Assembly (NCBI GenBank): GCA_943736015.1
Contig: OX031071.1
Coordinates: 13,860,119 to 13,924,118, forward strand
DNA from: Tridacna crocea
Lineage: Eukaryota > Mollusca > Bivalvia > Cardiida > Cardiidae
Length of the DNA: 64,000 nt
Direction of reading: 5' to 3'
Shown: positions 9,447-19,325 of the stretch, piece after piece
How the letters are laid out: every line of letters starts with the position of its first letter
How positions within the stretch are numbered: position 1 is the first letter of the stretch
Made by a program: the position numbers and the translations under genes
The notes under the pieces: model-generated
Told to the model about the DNA's origin: nothing
The model's database searches: none
Seen by the model: the letters and a program-made list of their open reading frames with translations, nothing else

Positions 9447-9682
9447 TTAACCCATTACCACACAGTCCCTACTTTTGAAGCCCCTGTGAAAGAAGCCTTT
9501 AGAAAACATTGTGGAAAAAGGAGAAAATGCTGGTAACCAGCATTTTCTCCTTTTCCCACAATGTTTTCTACCCTTCACAAAACAAATTTCAAATTTTCAG
9601 TCAATTTAATTTTGTTGTCTGCAATTCCTTTCAATTTTGACAAACCTAAAATTTTGTTGTTTGGTAATGGGATAATAAATGG
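9447..9682. mobile_element. MITE-A copy, second of a tandem pair
   Basis: Near-identical to 9211-9446 including its non-MITE flank, so it arose by local duplication and not by a second insertion. It ends about 24 bp before the acceptor of the next protease exon. Confidence 0.85.
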
Positions 9683-9706
9683 TTAAGCAGGATACTACTG
9701 TTACAG

Positions 9707-9856
9707 ACTTGGAGCCTCAGGGGCAAATGATGTAGATTGCACCGACAGGCCATATGTAATGAGCTCGCCACCTCGTACTCCGACTACAACTGACCAGGAT
9801 GTAACATTCTCCTCTTGTTCGGCACAAGCTATCAAGACATACCTGGAAAACGCCGA
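9707..9856 (+). CDS. M12B metalloprotease exon (end of catalytic domain)
   Basis: Bounded by acceptor CTGTTACAG and donor GTAAGT; starts with the third base of a codon and ends with two bases (phase 2 in, phase 2 out). It encodes LGASGANDVDC, then PYVMSS, then DVTFSSCSAQAIKTYLENA. This is the post-zinc-site segment of reprolysins: 'LGA', the 'C...YIMS' Met-turn and the 'FSSCS...I..FL' helix closing the domain. The family motif HExGHxLGxxHD requires a third zinc-binding His shortly after LGA; here that stretch reads S-G-A-N-D, with no His. Together with the missing HExxH exon this suggests a catalytically dead protease, unless alternative exons supply the site. Confidence 0.85.
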
Positions 9857-9876
9857 GTAAGTGGCATTTCTTACCT

Positions 9877-9877
<1 letters not shown>

Positions 9878-9909
<32 letters not shown>

Positions 9910-9953
9910 ACATTTTCCATTTGTAAAACCAAGAGAGAGCGAGAGAGAGAGAT
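9878..9953. repeat. (GA)n microsatellite
   Basis: Two GA runs separated by a short unique stretch, starting 21 bp after the exon donor. Confidence 0.95.
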
Positions 9954-10002
9954 AGACACAGACATAGACACTTAAGGGGTAGTGCAGGGCAGGCACAGGG
10001 CA

Positions 10003-10581
10003 AGGCAGGGCATTTCTGCTTTTACTAATAAATTCATGAGTCATGCTCTAGTAAAAGGGGCTTTATTGCATTATGGGTATAGCAAGTAAGATAGCACAAA
10101 AATTGATGAATAAACAACTGAATCATGAGGTAGAACGGTCCTTTAACATGCAGAAAATTGAGGAAAAAAAGCAAAAAGTGCTGACCCAGGTCAGCCCATT
10201 GCGCAGGCTGACCTGGGTTGATACCTTTTTGCAGATATATTAAACCATATTCTGTTTCACATAGCATAGCTTACTTGTAATTATTGTCTTCTTTTGAAGG
10301 CTAAAATAAACGACCCATAGATACACAAAAGATCGTCTGTCCCCAAGACTTGACTCAACAAGTAGCCAGTATAGATCTAAGACCAGACTTCAAGGTCTGT
10401 GCAGTGTGATCTTAATCTTTGACGTCCTCCAAAGCCCCCACTTTCACCTAGGGCGCTAAAAAAGTTAAAATCATTTCATTCGCAACTATTATTAAATGAT
10501 TACTTTCTGCAATAAAGATGTCAGTGAATGTAATTAATAAATATCAAATGAAAAGTAAATCAGTTGTATATTTTCTACTAG
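10003..10581. other. Intron with a PAL-E hairpin (10180-10221) and a PAL-D relic
   Basis: GCTGACCCAGGTCAGCC ... GGCTGACCTGGG is a short palindromic repeat (PAL-E). A decayed PAL-D half lies near 10370-10420. Nothing else recognisable before the next exon. Confidence 0.5.
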
Positions 10582-10726
10582 CATCCCTGAATGCTTATAT
10601 TCGACGGAAATAACAGAGACTGACTTTTTGGAGAGGTTCTGTAAAGGAAGGTTGGGTTATCTAGAAAATTCTGTGGACAGGCAGTGTCAGTTGCAGCGGC
10701 AGTGGATAGGTAGTACCCCTTGTTAT
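10582..10726 (+). CDS. M12B protease exon (disintegrin-like / start of Cys-rich region)
   Basis: Acceptor TTTTCTACTAG and donor GTAAGTT. Completing the split codon from the previous exon gives D, then IPECLYSTEITETDFLERFC and RLGYLENSVDRQCQLQRQW, ending STPCY in phase 0. 'PECL' followed by the 'GxxxxxDxQCxLQ' pattern is the disintegrin-like module found after the catalytic domain of ADAMTS and mollusc ADAM-like proteins. The donor region (CCTTGTTATGTAAGTT) is the seed of a minisatellite that fills part of the next intron. Confidence 0.85.
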
Positions 10727-10765
10727 GTAAGTTAAATTTGTACTCAAACCTTGTTACATTGACAG
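10713..10765. repeat. First unit of 5'-splice-site minisatellite
   Basis: CCCCTTGTTATGTAAGTTAAATTTGTACTCAAACCTTGTTACATTGACAG spans the exon end and the donor. Later units (12147-12295, 14154-14405) repeat this plan, often with a GTAAGT-like donor. Confidence 0.7.
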
Positions 10766-10774
10766 TTTTGGAAG

Positions 10775-12146
10775 TTAACCCTTTACTCCATAGATACTCA
10801 TTTCAACACATTGCTTGTAGGAGTCTTTAGAAAACATTGTGGCAAAAGGTGAAATTGCTTCTGACAAGCAATTTCCCCTTTTTATACGCCCGTCGAAGAC
10901 GGGACGTATTATGGGATCACCCGTGCCAGGCGGGCGGGCGGCGTCCAGTTCTTTGTCCGGAGCATATCTCCAAAACTATACTACCTAGGGTTATGAAATT
11001 TCATGGGTGGATAGATCTCATCGAGGGGGAGTGCAGTGCACAAGAATCATAACTCTTGCTCGCTTAACTTTTGAGTTATTGCCCTTTGTTGTTTTTCATA
11101 CTTAAATTTTGTCCGGAGCATATCTCCAAAACTATACTACCTAGGGTTATGAAATTTCATGGGTGGATAGATCTCATCGAGGGGGAGTGCAGTGCACAAG
11201 AATCATAACTCTTGCTTGCTTAATTTTTGAGTTATTGCCCTTTGTTGTTTTTCATACTTGAATTTTGTCCGGAGCATATCTCCAAAACTATACTAGCTAG
11301 GGTTATGAAATTTCATGGCTGGATAGATCTCATTGAGGGGGAGTGCAGTGCACAAGAATCATAACTCTTGCTCGCTTAATTTTTGAGTTATTGCCCTTTG
11401 TTGTTTTTCATACTTGAATTTTGTCCGTAGCATATCTCCAAAACTATACTAGCTAGGGTTATGAAATTTTATGGGTGGATAGATTTTATTGAGGGGGAGT
11501 GCAGTGCACAGGAATCATGAAATTTTATGGGTGGATAGATCTCATCGAGGGAGAGTGCAGTGCACAAGAATCATAACTCGTGCTTGCTTAATTTCTTGGG
11601 TTATTGCCCTTTGCCGTTTTTTATACTTGAATTTTGTCCGCTGAATATCTCCAGAACTATACTAGCTAGGGTTATGAAATTTCATGGCTGGATAGATCTC
11701 ACCGAGGGGGAGTGCAGTTCACAGGAATCATAACTCTTGCTTGCTTAATTTTTGATTTATTGCCCTTTGTTGTTTTTCATACTTGATTTTTGTCCGGAGC
11801 ATATCTCCAAAACTATACTAGCTAGGTTTATGAAATTTCATGTGTGGATAGATCTCATTGAGGGGGAGTGCAGTGCACAGGAATCACAACTCTTGCTTGC
11901 TTAATTTTTGAGTTATTGCCCTTTGTTGTTTTTCATACTTGAATTTTGTCCAGTGCATGCCCCAGCTTTACAACTTGGGGTAAGACGGGCGTATCTTGCG
12001 ACAATTTGCCGCTCTTGTTGCACAATGTTTTCTACTCTATTGAAAGGTGTCATATACTGTACACATAAGAAACGGCTTTGACATCCTTGCTGTTATTTAG
12101 TGTCAATAAGAGATACCATAGCAATGCCTTATGGGGTAAAGGGTTA
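10775..12146. mobile_element. MITE-B copy split by HINE-A copy 2
   Basis: Left half 10775-10881 (TTAACCCTTTACTCCATAG ... CAATTTCCCC) and right half 12020-12146 (GCACAATGTTTTCTAC ... GGGGTAAAGGGTTAA) together make one MITE-B. The break is in the TTTT of the hairpin arm. Confidence 0.85.
10882..12019 (+). mobile_element. HINE-A copy 2
   Basis: Head TATACGCCCGTCGAAGACGG, six to seven tandem 157-bp units (one partial near 11515), tail hairpin CCCCAG...CTTGGGG and end GCTCTTGTT. Its boundaries are exact because it interrupts a MITE-B. Confidence 0.85.
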
Positions 12147-12295
12147 AACTTGTACTACAACAGATATAACACCTTGTTGTATATGTTTAACTTATGATCA
12201 AAGCTGGATATTAGATCAGATATAACATCTTGTTATGTAAGTTTAACCTGTTGTCAAAGCTAGCTATTACAAAAGATACTACATCTTGTGTATTT
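12147..12295. repeat. 5'-splice-site minisatellite, middle block
   Basis: About 2.5 units of about 57 bp with the words AGATATAACA(C/T)CTTGTTATGT, AAGTTTAAC, TTGTCAAAGCT. Interrupted on the right by HINE-A. Confidence 0.75.
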
Positions 12296-14153
12296 TTATA
12301 CCCCGTCGAAGACAGGACCTATTATGGGAACACCTGTGGCGGGCGAGCAGCGTCCAGTTCTTTGTCCGGAGCATATCTCCAAAACTATACTAGCTAGGGT
12401 TATGAAATTTCATGGGTGGATAGATCTCATCGAGGGGGAGTGCAGTGCATGGGAATCATAACTCTTGCTTGCTTAATTTTTATACGCCCGTCGAAGACTG
12501 GCATATAATGGGATCACCCGTGGCGGGCGGGCGTTCGTGCGGCATCCGGGCGGTGTCTGGGCGGTGTCCAGTTCTTTGTCCGGAGCATATCTCCAAACCT
12601 ATTCTAGCTAGGGTTATGAAATTTCATGGGTGGATAGATCTCATCGAGGGGGAGTGCAGTGCGTAGGAATCATAACCCTTGCTTGCTTAATTTTTGAGTT
12701 ATTGCCCTTTGTTGTTTTTCATACTTGAATTTTGTCCAGAGCATATCTCCAAAACTATATTAGCTAGGGTTATGAAATTTCATGGGTGGATAGATCTCAT
12801 CAAGGGGGAGTGCAGTGCACAGGAATCATAATTCTTGCTTGCTTAATTTTTGAGTTATTGCCCTTTGTTGTTTTTCATACTTGAATTTTGTCCGGAGCAT
12901 ATCTCCAAACCTTTCTAGCTAGGGTTATGAAATTTCATGGGTGGATAGATCTCATAGAGGGGGAGTGCAGTGCATAGGAACCATAACTCTTGCTTGCTTA
13001 ATTTTTGAGTTATTGCCCTTTCTTGTTTTTCATACTTGAATGTTGTCCGGAGCATATCTCCAAAACTTTACTACCTACGGTTAAAAAATTTCATAAGTGG
13101 ATAGATCTCATTGAGGGGGAGTGCAGTGCATAAGAGCCATAACTCTTGCTTGCTTAATTTTTGAGTTATTGCCCTTTCTTGTTTTTCATACTTGAATGTT
13201 GTCCGTAGCATATCTCCAAAACTTTACTAGCTAGGGTTATGAAATTTCATTGGTGGATAGATCTCATCGAGGGAGAGTGCAGTGCACAGGAATCATAACA
13301 TTTGCTTGCTTAATTTTTAAGTTATTGCCCTTTGTCGTTTTTCATACTTGATTTTTGTCCGGAGCATATCTCCAAAACTATACTAGCTAGGGTTATGAAA
13401 TTTCATGGGTAGATAGATCTCATCAAGGGGGAGTGCAGTGCACAGGAATCATAACTCTTGCTTGCTTAATTTTTGAATTAGTGCCCTTTGTTGTTTTTCA
13501 TACTTGAATTTTGTCCGGTGCATGCCCCAGCTTTACAACTTGGGGTAAGACGGTCACGGGCGTATCTTGCGACAATTTGCCGCTCTTGTTCAGTTATTGC
13601 TCTTTGTTGTTTTTCATACTTGAATTTTGTCCGGAGCATATCTCTAAAACTATACTAGCTAGGTTTATGAAATTTCATGGATGGATAGATCTCATCGAGG
13701 GGTAGTGCAGTGCACAGGAATCATAACTCTTGCTTGCTTAATCTTTGAGTTATTACCCTTTGTTGTTTTTCATACTTAAATTTTGTCCAGAGCATATCTC
13801 CAAACTATACTAGCTAGGGTTATGAAATTTCATGGGTAGATAGATCTCATCAAGGGGGATTGCAGTGCACAGGAATCATAACTCTTGCTTGCTTAATCTT
13901 TGAGTTATTGCCCTTTGTTGTTTTTCATACTTGAATTTTGTCTGCAGCATACTAGCTAGGGTTATGAAATTTCATGGGTGGATAGATCTCACCGAGGGGG
14001 AGTGCAGTGCTCAGGAATCATAACTCCTGCTTGCTTAATTTTTTAGTTATTGCCCTTTGTCGTTTTTCATACTTGAATTTTGTCCGGTGCATGGCCCAGC
14101 TTTACAACTTGGGGTAAGACGGGCGTATCTTGCGACAATTTGCCGCTCTTGTT
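12296..14153 (+). mobile_element. HINE-A copy 3 (outer), interrupted by copy 4
   Basis: Head TACCCCGTCGAAGACAGG at 12299, one tandem unit, then the inner element 12478-13590, then three further units and a full tail ending GCCGCTCTTGTT at 14153. The join sits in the CTTAATTTTT run of a repeat unit. Confidence 0.8.
12478..13590 (+). mobile_element. HINE-A copy 4, nested inside copy 3
   Basis: Own head (TATACGCCCGTCGAAGACTG), six units and own tail. The tail carries a 6-bp insertion giving GACGGTCACGGGCGTATC. Removing it restores the outer unit's AATTTTT-AGTTATTGC. Confidence 0.8.
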
Positions 14154-14405
14154 TACATATAGTAAATACTTTTCACTTCAACAGATTTAACGCCATGTTG
14201 TGTAAGTTAAACTTGTAGTCCAAGCTTGTCATTACATCAGATATAACAACTTACGTAAGTGAAACTTGTAGTCTATTTTTTTTACCACTACAGATATAAC
14301 ACCTTGTTATGTTAGGTAAACTTGTAAATTTGTGGTCAGAGCTTCTTATTAGAACAGATATAACACCTTGCTGTGTAAGTTAAACTTGTAGTCAAAGCTC
14401 TTTAC
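14154..14405. repeat. 5'-splice-site minisatellite, right block
   Basis: Four to five units of AGATATAACACCTTGTTATG-type sequence followed by TAAGTTAAACTTGTAGTC. Several units contain GTAAGT or GTGTAAGTT. Confidence 0.8.
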
Positions 14406-14652
14406 TGCTGTGCCACTCTTGAAAATTTTACTGATGATATTCCCTCGATTAAATGAATTTCACAGAATTTTTTAAATATTGTTACGAGATAAAAATCATT
14501 TGACATTTGTTGGTGTTTGAGATAAAACTCATAGAAAAAAAAAGTTACTAAGCACACCACAGACACTTTTGATAAAATTTTATCTAAAATGCCCACGAAT
14601 GTCAGGTCTTACATAATCTTGCAAGGGCTTGGAAATTGTTTCCTACAACTTG

Positions 14653-14841
14653 CTAACTCTTTACCACACAATCCCTACTTTTAACGACCCTAAGAAAGGA
14701 GCCTTTTGAAAACACTGTTGGAAAAAGAGAAAATACTGGTAACCAAACCAGATCTAAATTTTTCAGTCACCTTTATTTTGTCGTCTGCAAATGCTTTCAA
14801 TTTGGACCAGTCTGAAAATTTCTCATGTGGTAATGAGTTAA
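14653..14841. mobile_element. MITE-A copy, one hairpin arm deleted
   Basis: CTAACTCTTTACCACACAAT to GTGGTAATGAGTTAA; the second hairpin arm is replaced by CCAAACCAGATC. Confidence 0.8.
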
Positions 14842-14916
14842 GCAAACTCTCTTAATCCAAGACACTCAGCCAATTGTCCTTGATATATTGATTTCATTGC
14901 AAAACTTTTGTTTCAG

Positions 14917-15081
14917 CTTGAAAATGAACCAGAAGGTTATGTGCATCGATGCGCTTATGACCCGCAGCTGAGGAGACTTCCCTTGTACTGTAAAAACCGA
15001 CAGGGAAACCTTTGTTACGGTCAGACTGTAGTCTATGATGGGACACCTTGCACTCCAGCCGGCACCACGTTTACTGACCGG
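14917..15081 (+). CDS. M12B protease exon (cysteine-rich region)
   Basis: Acceptor TTTGTTTCAG and donor GTGAGT; 55 codons, phase 0 on both sides. It encodes LENEPEGYVHRCAYDPQLRR, LYCKNRQGNLCYG and DGTPCTPAGTTFTDR. The Cys spacing and the 'DGTxC' motif before a 'C..G.C' exon match the cysteine-rich region of ADAMTS-type proteins (family form 'DGTxCGxxxWCxxGxC'). It joins in frame to the preceding CY and the following VCYRGECV. Confidence 0.85.
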
Positions 15082-15254
15082 GTGAGTTTTTACAGTTAAC
15101 TCTCCTAATCATTAGGAGTGGCCACTATCACATGACAAATATTCAACATATTTTAAACCTCTTAGCATCATACATGTAGGTGGAAACAAAGGGTTTTACA
15201 GCCAACATAAATCAAAAGCAGACTGCACAACACATGCACAAAACATACTGGTAC

Positions 15255-15487
15255 TTAACTCATTACCAAACAACACTATTTTAGGCTTGTCCAAATCGAA
15301 AGCATTTGCAGACGACAAAAAAGTAAAAGTGACTGAAAATTTGAAATTTGTTTTGTGAAGAGTAGAAAACATTGTGGGAAAAGGAGAAAATGCTGGTTAC
15401 CAGCATTTTCTCCTTTTCCCACAATGTTTTCTATAGGGCTTTTTTTTCAGGCCCGACAAAAGTAAGGATTCTGTGGAAATGAGTTAA
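15255..15487. mobile_element. MITE-A copy, intact hairpin
   Basis: TTAACTCATTACCAAACAAC to GTGGAAATGAGTTAA. Confidence 0.85.
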
Positions 15488-15700
15488 CTCATTCACAATT
15501 GAATAAATGAATTGCAATGATTACAGAGGCTACTTATCCAGTTCCCCTGTATGGTCAGGATGTTCTGTGCAGTCTGATCTTGACCTACACTCTCCGCAAA
15601 TGCTTCTTGTGTCATCTGTAGTATGGAACGAGGAACAAAGCCAACAAGATAAAAATCTATCTTAGTGGATAAAATCACATAGCTTCTGTTGATTTCAGTT

Positions 15701-15912
15701 CTTCCGAACAGTCTGTAACAAAGAAACAAATAAATGCATAGCTCAAATACAAAATGCATCTGTAGGGATTCGAACCCTTGCAGGGTTCTTCGAGGATTAA
15801 AAGACCGATACCATAACCACTGAGCCAAAGAGAATTCTCTCTGACGCAGTTGTCGGGTATTGATTTTATATGGGAAAGCTATGCAGTAAAGAAGGAGTTA
15901 TTTTGCATAACA
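15701..15912 (-). repeat. Decayed solo-LTR relative of the TRIM
   Basis: On the minus strand: TGTTATGCAAAATAACTCC start, TTTGGCTCAGTGGTTATGG A box, GGGTTCGAATCCC B box, TTTGTTTCTTTGTTACAGAC and TTCGGAAG end. Same layout as the 7 kb LTRs but strongly diverged, with a different sequence between the boxes. No matching target duplication remains. Confidence 0.7.
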
Positions 15913-15955
15913 CATGGTAATATACCCATCACAAAATTTTTAAACTTATACACGT

Positions 15956-16176
15956 TTAACTCCTTACCAAATAATCCCTGGTTTTCATGACTCTGTGATA
16001 GAAGCTTTTTGAAAACATTGTGGGAAAAGGAGAAAATGCTGGTAACCAGGATTTTCTCCTTTTCCCGCAATCTTTTCTACCCATCCCAAAACAAATTCCA
16101 ATCATTGAGTTACTTTAATTGTGTCATCTGCTAATGCTTTCATTTACGAACAGTCAAGGTTTTGTCAACTGGTTAA
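15956..16176. mobile_element. MITE-A copy
   Basis: TTAACTCCTTACCAAATAAT start, intact hairpin, eroded end CAACTGGTTAA. Confidence 0.8.
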
Positions 16177-16429
16177 GAGTTGATATTACAATTCTGTGGC
16201 ATCATTTTTACATCATTTTAGGTATTGCACAGAAGTAAATGGGGTTTTATGAATACACGTATTGCCGTGATGCATAGAACTATAAATAGTTTTTCATCTT
16301 CTGATCTATATTTCGTGAAATACCGTCATGTGATAAAAAAGAATTTGATATTCGTTGGTGTTTGAGATAAATAGGATCGTTGGCGTTTGAGATAAATAGG
16401 ATCTGACATGCGTTGGCTCATGGTAAGCT

Positions 16430-16760
16430 TTTGTGATCGCCCAATATCCGTCGTCCACAATTTCTTTAAACATCTTCTCCTCCTAAACCACTGGGCCAAT
16501 CTTGATGAAACTTGCCATGGCAACCAAAAGGAAAAAAAATAGCAAAATCTTTGAAAATCTTCCTCTCTGAAACTAGAAGGCGTAGAGCTTTGATATTTGG
16601 TATGTAGCATCTCCTAGTAGACCTCTACCAAGATTGTTCATATGATTCCCCTGGGGTCAAAACTGGCCCTGCCCCGGGGGTCACAAATTTGAAACATAGG
16701 AACAAAGAAGGAAAACTTTAAAATTCTTCTTCTCTGAAAGTAGGTGCTGCAGAAAAAATG
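16430..16760. mobile_element. HINE-B body fragment
   Basis: CTCCTCCTAAACCACTGGGC followed by AATCTTGATGAAACTTG and TTCTTCTCTGAAA words, as in 956-1020 of HINE-B. No ends visible. Confidence 0.6.
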
Positions 16761-16840
16761 TAAAAACCAGGGATTAGTTAATAAAGAATTAAGTACCACT
16801 ATTTGAATCAAGCATTATCAAAGTCCACACTATTTTCTAG

Positions 16841-16990
16841 GTTTGCTATAGAGGAGAATGCGTTCAAGCCTTTGAACTGTGTCCGGCTGAGATACAGGTA
16901 CAGCAGAGGGCACCAAGACGGCCGTACAGAGCTAGGGGACCAGCACGACCCAGTAATCGTCAGCCGGCCTGTAGCCGTGGAGGGTACTAG
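16841..16990 (+). CDS. Last exon of M12B protease, with stop codon
   Basis: Acceptor ACTATTTTCTAG; 49 codons and TAG. It encodes VCYRGECVQAFELCPAEIQV followed by an Arg/Pro-rich tail (RAPRRPYRARGPARPSNR) and a final C-S-R-G-G-Y. 'VCxxGxC' is the closing motif of the ADAM/ADAMTS cysteine-rich region. The protein stops about 40 residues later, with no thrombospondin repeats, EGF module or membrane segment, so the product is predicted to be secreted and short. All four joins 9707-16990 are phase-consistent. Confidence 0.85.
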   Translation, partial: VCYRGECVQAFELCPAEIQVQQRAPRRPYRARGPARPSNRQPACSRGGY

Positions 16991-17117
16991 ATGGCAAGGC
17001 AATCTTCTCTTCCTGCAAAGAGAGATGGTAGAAAAAAATGTGAGGATCAAAGACAAAACTTTGTTTTTTCTTGTAACCTGATACCTTTATAGAATGTCAG
17101 TTCTAAGTGAAAAACTG

Positions 17118-17328
17118 TTAACCCATTACCACACAATGCCTGCTTTTGACGACTCTGAGAAAGAAGCCTTTTGAAAGCCTTTCTGGTATCCAGCATTTTC
17201 TCCTTTTCCCACAATGTTTTCTACCCTTCACAAAACAAAATTTAAATTTTCAGTCACTTGTATTATGTTGTCTGCAAATGCTTTTGAGTTAGGCAAGTCC
17301 AAAATATTGTCGTTTGGTAATGAGTTAA
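17118..17328. mobile_element. MITE-A copy, shares TTAA with the next
   Basis: TTAACCCATTACCACACAAT to TTTGGTAATGAGTTAA; part of the first hairpin arm is missing. Confidence 0.8.
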
Positions 17329-17554
17329 ATTCTATACCACATGAGAAAATTTCAGACTGGTCCAGATTGAAAGCATTTGCAGACGACAAAGTAAAGGTGA
17401 CTGAAAAATTAAGATTTGGTTTGGGAAGGGTAGAAAACACTGTGGGAAAGGGAGAAAATGCTGGTTACCAGCATTTTCTCCTGTTCCCACTGTGTTTTCA
17501 AAAGGCTGCTTTCTCAGGGTCGTTAAAAATCGGGATTGTGTGGTAAAGAGTTAA
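17329..17554. mobile_element. MITE-A copy, back-to-back with the previous
   Basis: Begins directly at the TTAA ending the previous copy (TTAAATTCTATACCACATGAG) and ends GTGTGGTAAAGAGTTAA. Confidence 0.8.
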
Positions 17555-17713
17555 ACCTTTGTCCTGCTAAATAAGTCATGTGAGACATTGAAGCTGATAG
17601 TGAAACCCCCAATATTTCTATTTCAAGGTTATATCGTCAGCATACATGTACTTAAAAAACCTCATACCTATAGCTTGTTTCAAAGAAGCACAGAAAGGGG
17701 CCTTTTGGGAACT

Positions 17714-17780
17714 GCGAAAAGTGTCAACCCTGGTCAGACAGCATGAATTGCTCAGGCTGGCTAGGGTTGAGACTTTTCGC
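17714..17780. repeat. PAL-E hairpin element
   Basis: GCGAAAAGTGTCAACCCTGG and its inverse around a TGAATTGC loop. Also at 38336-38400. Confidence 0.75.
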
Positions 17781-17913
17781 TTTAATGATATTTTCTGTAT
17801 AAAAAGTGGCCATTGTGTCTTGTTCAGTTGTTCTACAATCGCTTTTGAATTATAATTTTAAACTAACCTGCACTATTGTTGATCTGTTTTCATCTATATG
17901 TAATATCGCCTTA

Positions 17914-17982
17914 TCGGACAGTGTAGATCAAAGATCAGACTGCACGTTCTGTGCAGTCTGATCTTGGGTCTACATTGTCCAC
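17914..17982. repeat. PAL-D hairpin element
   Basis: CGGACAGTGTAGATC...AGATCAGACTGCAC and inverse around GTTCT. Confidence 0.8.
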
Positions 17983-18116
17983 AAAAGTTCCTCAAGTCTT
18001 CGAATCAATTAAAAAATGATGTACCGTATAATTATGTATTGTAGATGTAATGAAATGTATTTACAGACTGCCTTCTAGATGTATTAATTGTTTTCATTTC
18101 GTACACATTTCTGTCA

Positions 18117-18122
18117 AATAAA
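18117..18122 (+). promoter_or_regulatory. Poly(A) signal AATAAA
   Basis: Canonical AATAAA followed by GCTTTTTTGTAGCTTTTT; likely end of the M12B transcript. Confidence 0.5.
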
Positions 18123-18132
18123 GCTTTTTTGT

Positions 18133-18520
18133 AGCTTTTTAGCTCCACTGGCCAAAGGCCAGCAGGCTTATATCATGGCCCAGTGTCCCGCCGTGTGTTA
18201 ACTTTTATTTCAAACATCTTCTCTGAAACTACTTATTCAGTATTGATGAAACTTCACAGAAATGATCCTGCCATGGTCCTCTTTAGAAATCCTTCAATAA
18301 ATTTGATTCCTTCAAAAATTCTAGTTTCCATGGCAACAAAACTGACAAATATTGAAAATCTTTAGAAATCTTATTGTCTGAATGGATAAGGCCTAGGGCT
18401 ACCAAAATTTGCAATGAGGCTGGAACTTAGGATAAGAATAATCTAACAGACATTTCCGGTCTAGAAGTAGTTCCAGATAAGCAGTTAAGCACAATTTCAA
18501 GGTTGCTTCAATCTACAAAT
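18133..18520 (+). mobile_element. HINE-C fragment (5' part)
   Basis: TTTTTAGCTCCACTGGCCAA start with TGGCC-AAA-GGCCA hairpin, followed by HINE-B-like words (ACTTCACAGAAATGATCC). No tail seen. Confidence 0.5.
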
Positions 18521-18708
18521 TTTGCCTTTGTCTCCGAAACTGGGACATCATCGAGGAAACCCTAAACCCCAAACAATTCTGTGATAGGAGAATCCTACAG
18601 TAGAAGATTTTTAAAACAGTGGAAAAATAAGATAATGCAAACTACCACCATTTTGTCCCTTTCCCAGGATGATTTCCTATCTTTCTAATGCAAATTAATT
18701 GAGACCCT

Positions 18709-18926
18709 TTAACCCTTTACCACATACCAAAATTTTAGACCTATTTTAATTGAAAGCATTTCATAGTTGATAGGGTAGAAAAAGTTCGTTGGGAAAAGGA
18801 GAAAATGCTGGTAACCAGCATTTTCTCCTTTTCCCAACAAAGTTTTTCTACCATGTTTCTACAATGTTTTCAAAAGGCCTCTTCCATAAGGACTTTAAAA
18901 GTCGTCATTGTGTGGGGCAGGGTTAA
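18709..18926. mobile_element. MITE-A copy with variant hairpin
   Basis: TTAACCCTTTACCACATACC start; hairpin begins GTTGGGAAAAGG and is matched by CCTTTTCCCAAC in the other arm. A decayed further copy follows to about 19180. Confidence 0.8.
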
Positions 18927-19249
18927 ACCTAGTTTTAAGGACCCCAAGGAAGACGTAATTTGAAAACACTGTGGGAAAAAGAGAGAAAAGACTGGTAACC
19001 AGCGCTTCCTCCTGTTCCTACAATGTTTTCCCACTCTTCCAAAGTCAAGTTTTAATTTTTGAACATTTATTTTGTTGTTTGCAAATGCAAATATTGTAGG
19101 AATAGGAGAAAATGCTGGTGACAAACATGTTCCCCTTTCCAACAATGCTTTCTATCTTTTAAAAGACATATCCTATTGATAGATGCTTTTTCCTCTTCCA
19201 ACACCGTTTTAAACATTCTTTTCTTTGTCATATACTGCAAGATTTTCTA

Positions 19250-19325
19250 ATTGTGAAAGTGACAGATCTTCTCATCATCTAAACCAGCTGGTTTAGCCAA
19301 TCAGAAGATCTGTTACTTTTACATT
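19250..19325. repeat. MITE-J hairpin
   Basis: TGTGAAAGTGACAGATCTTC ... GAAGATCTGTTACTTTTA with TAAACCAGCTGGTTTA at the centre. Confidence 0.7.

Larger units (their letters stand above)
16991..18122 (+). other. Probable 3' UTR of the M12B gene
   Basis: From the stop codon to the first good poly(A) signal. It contains two MITE-A copies, a PAL-E and a PAL-D hairpin. An earlier, non-canonical poly(A) site cannot be excluded. Confidence 0.45.
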
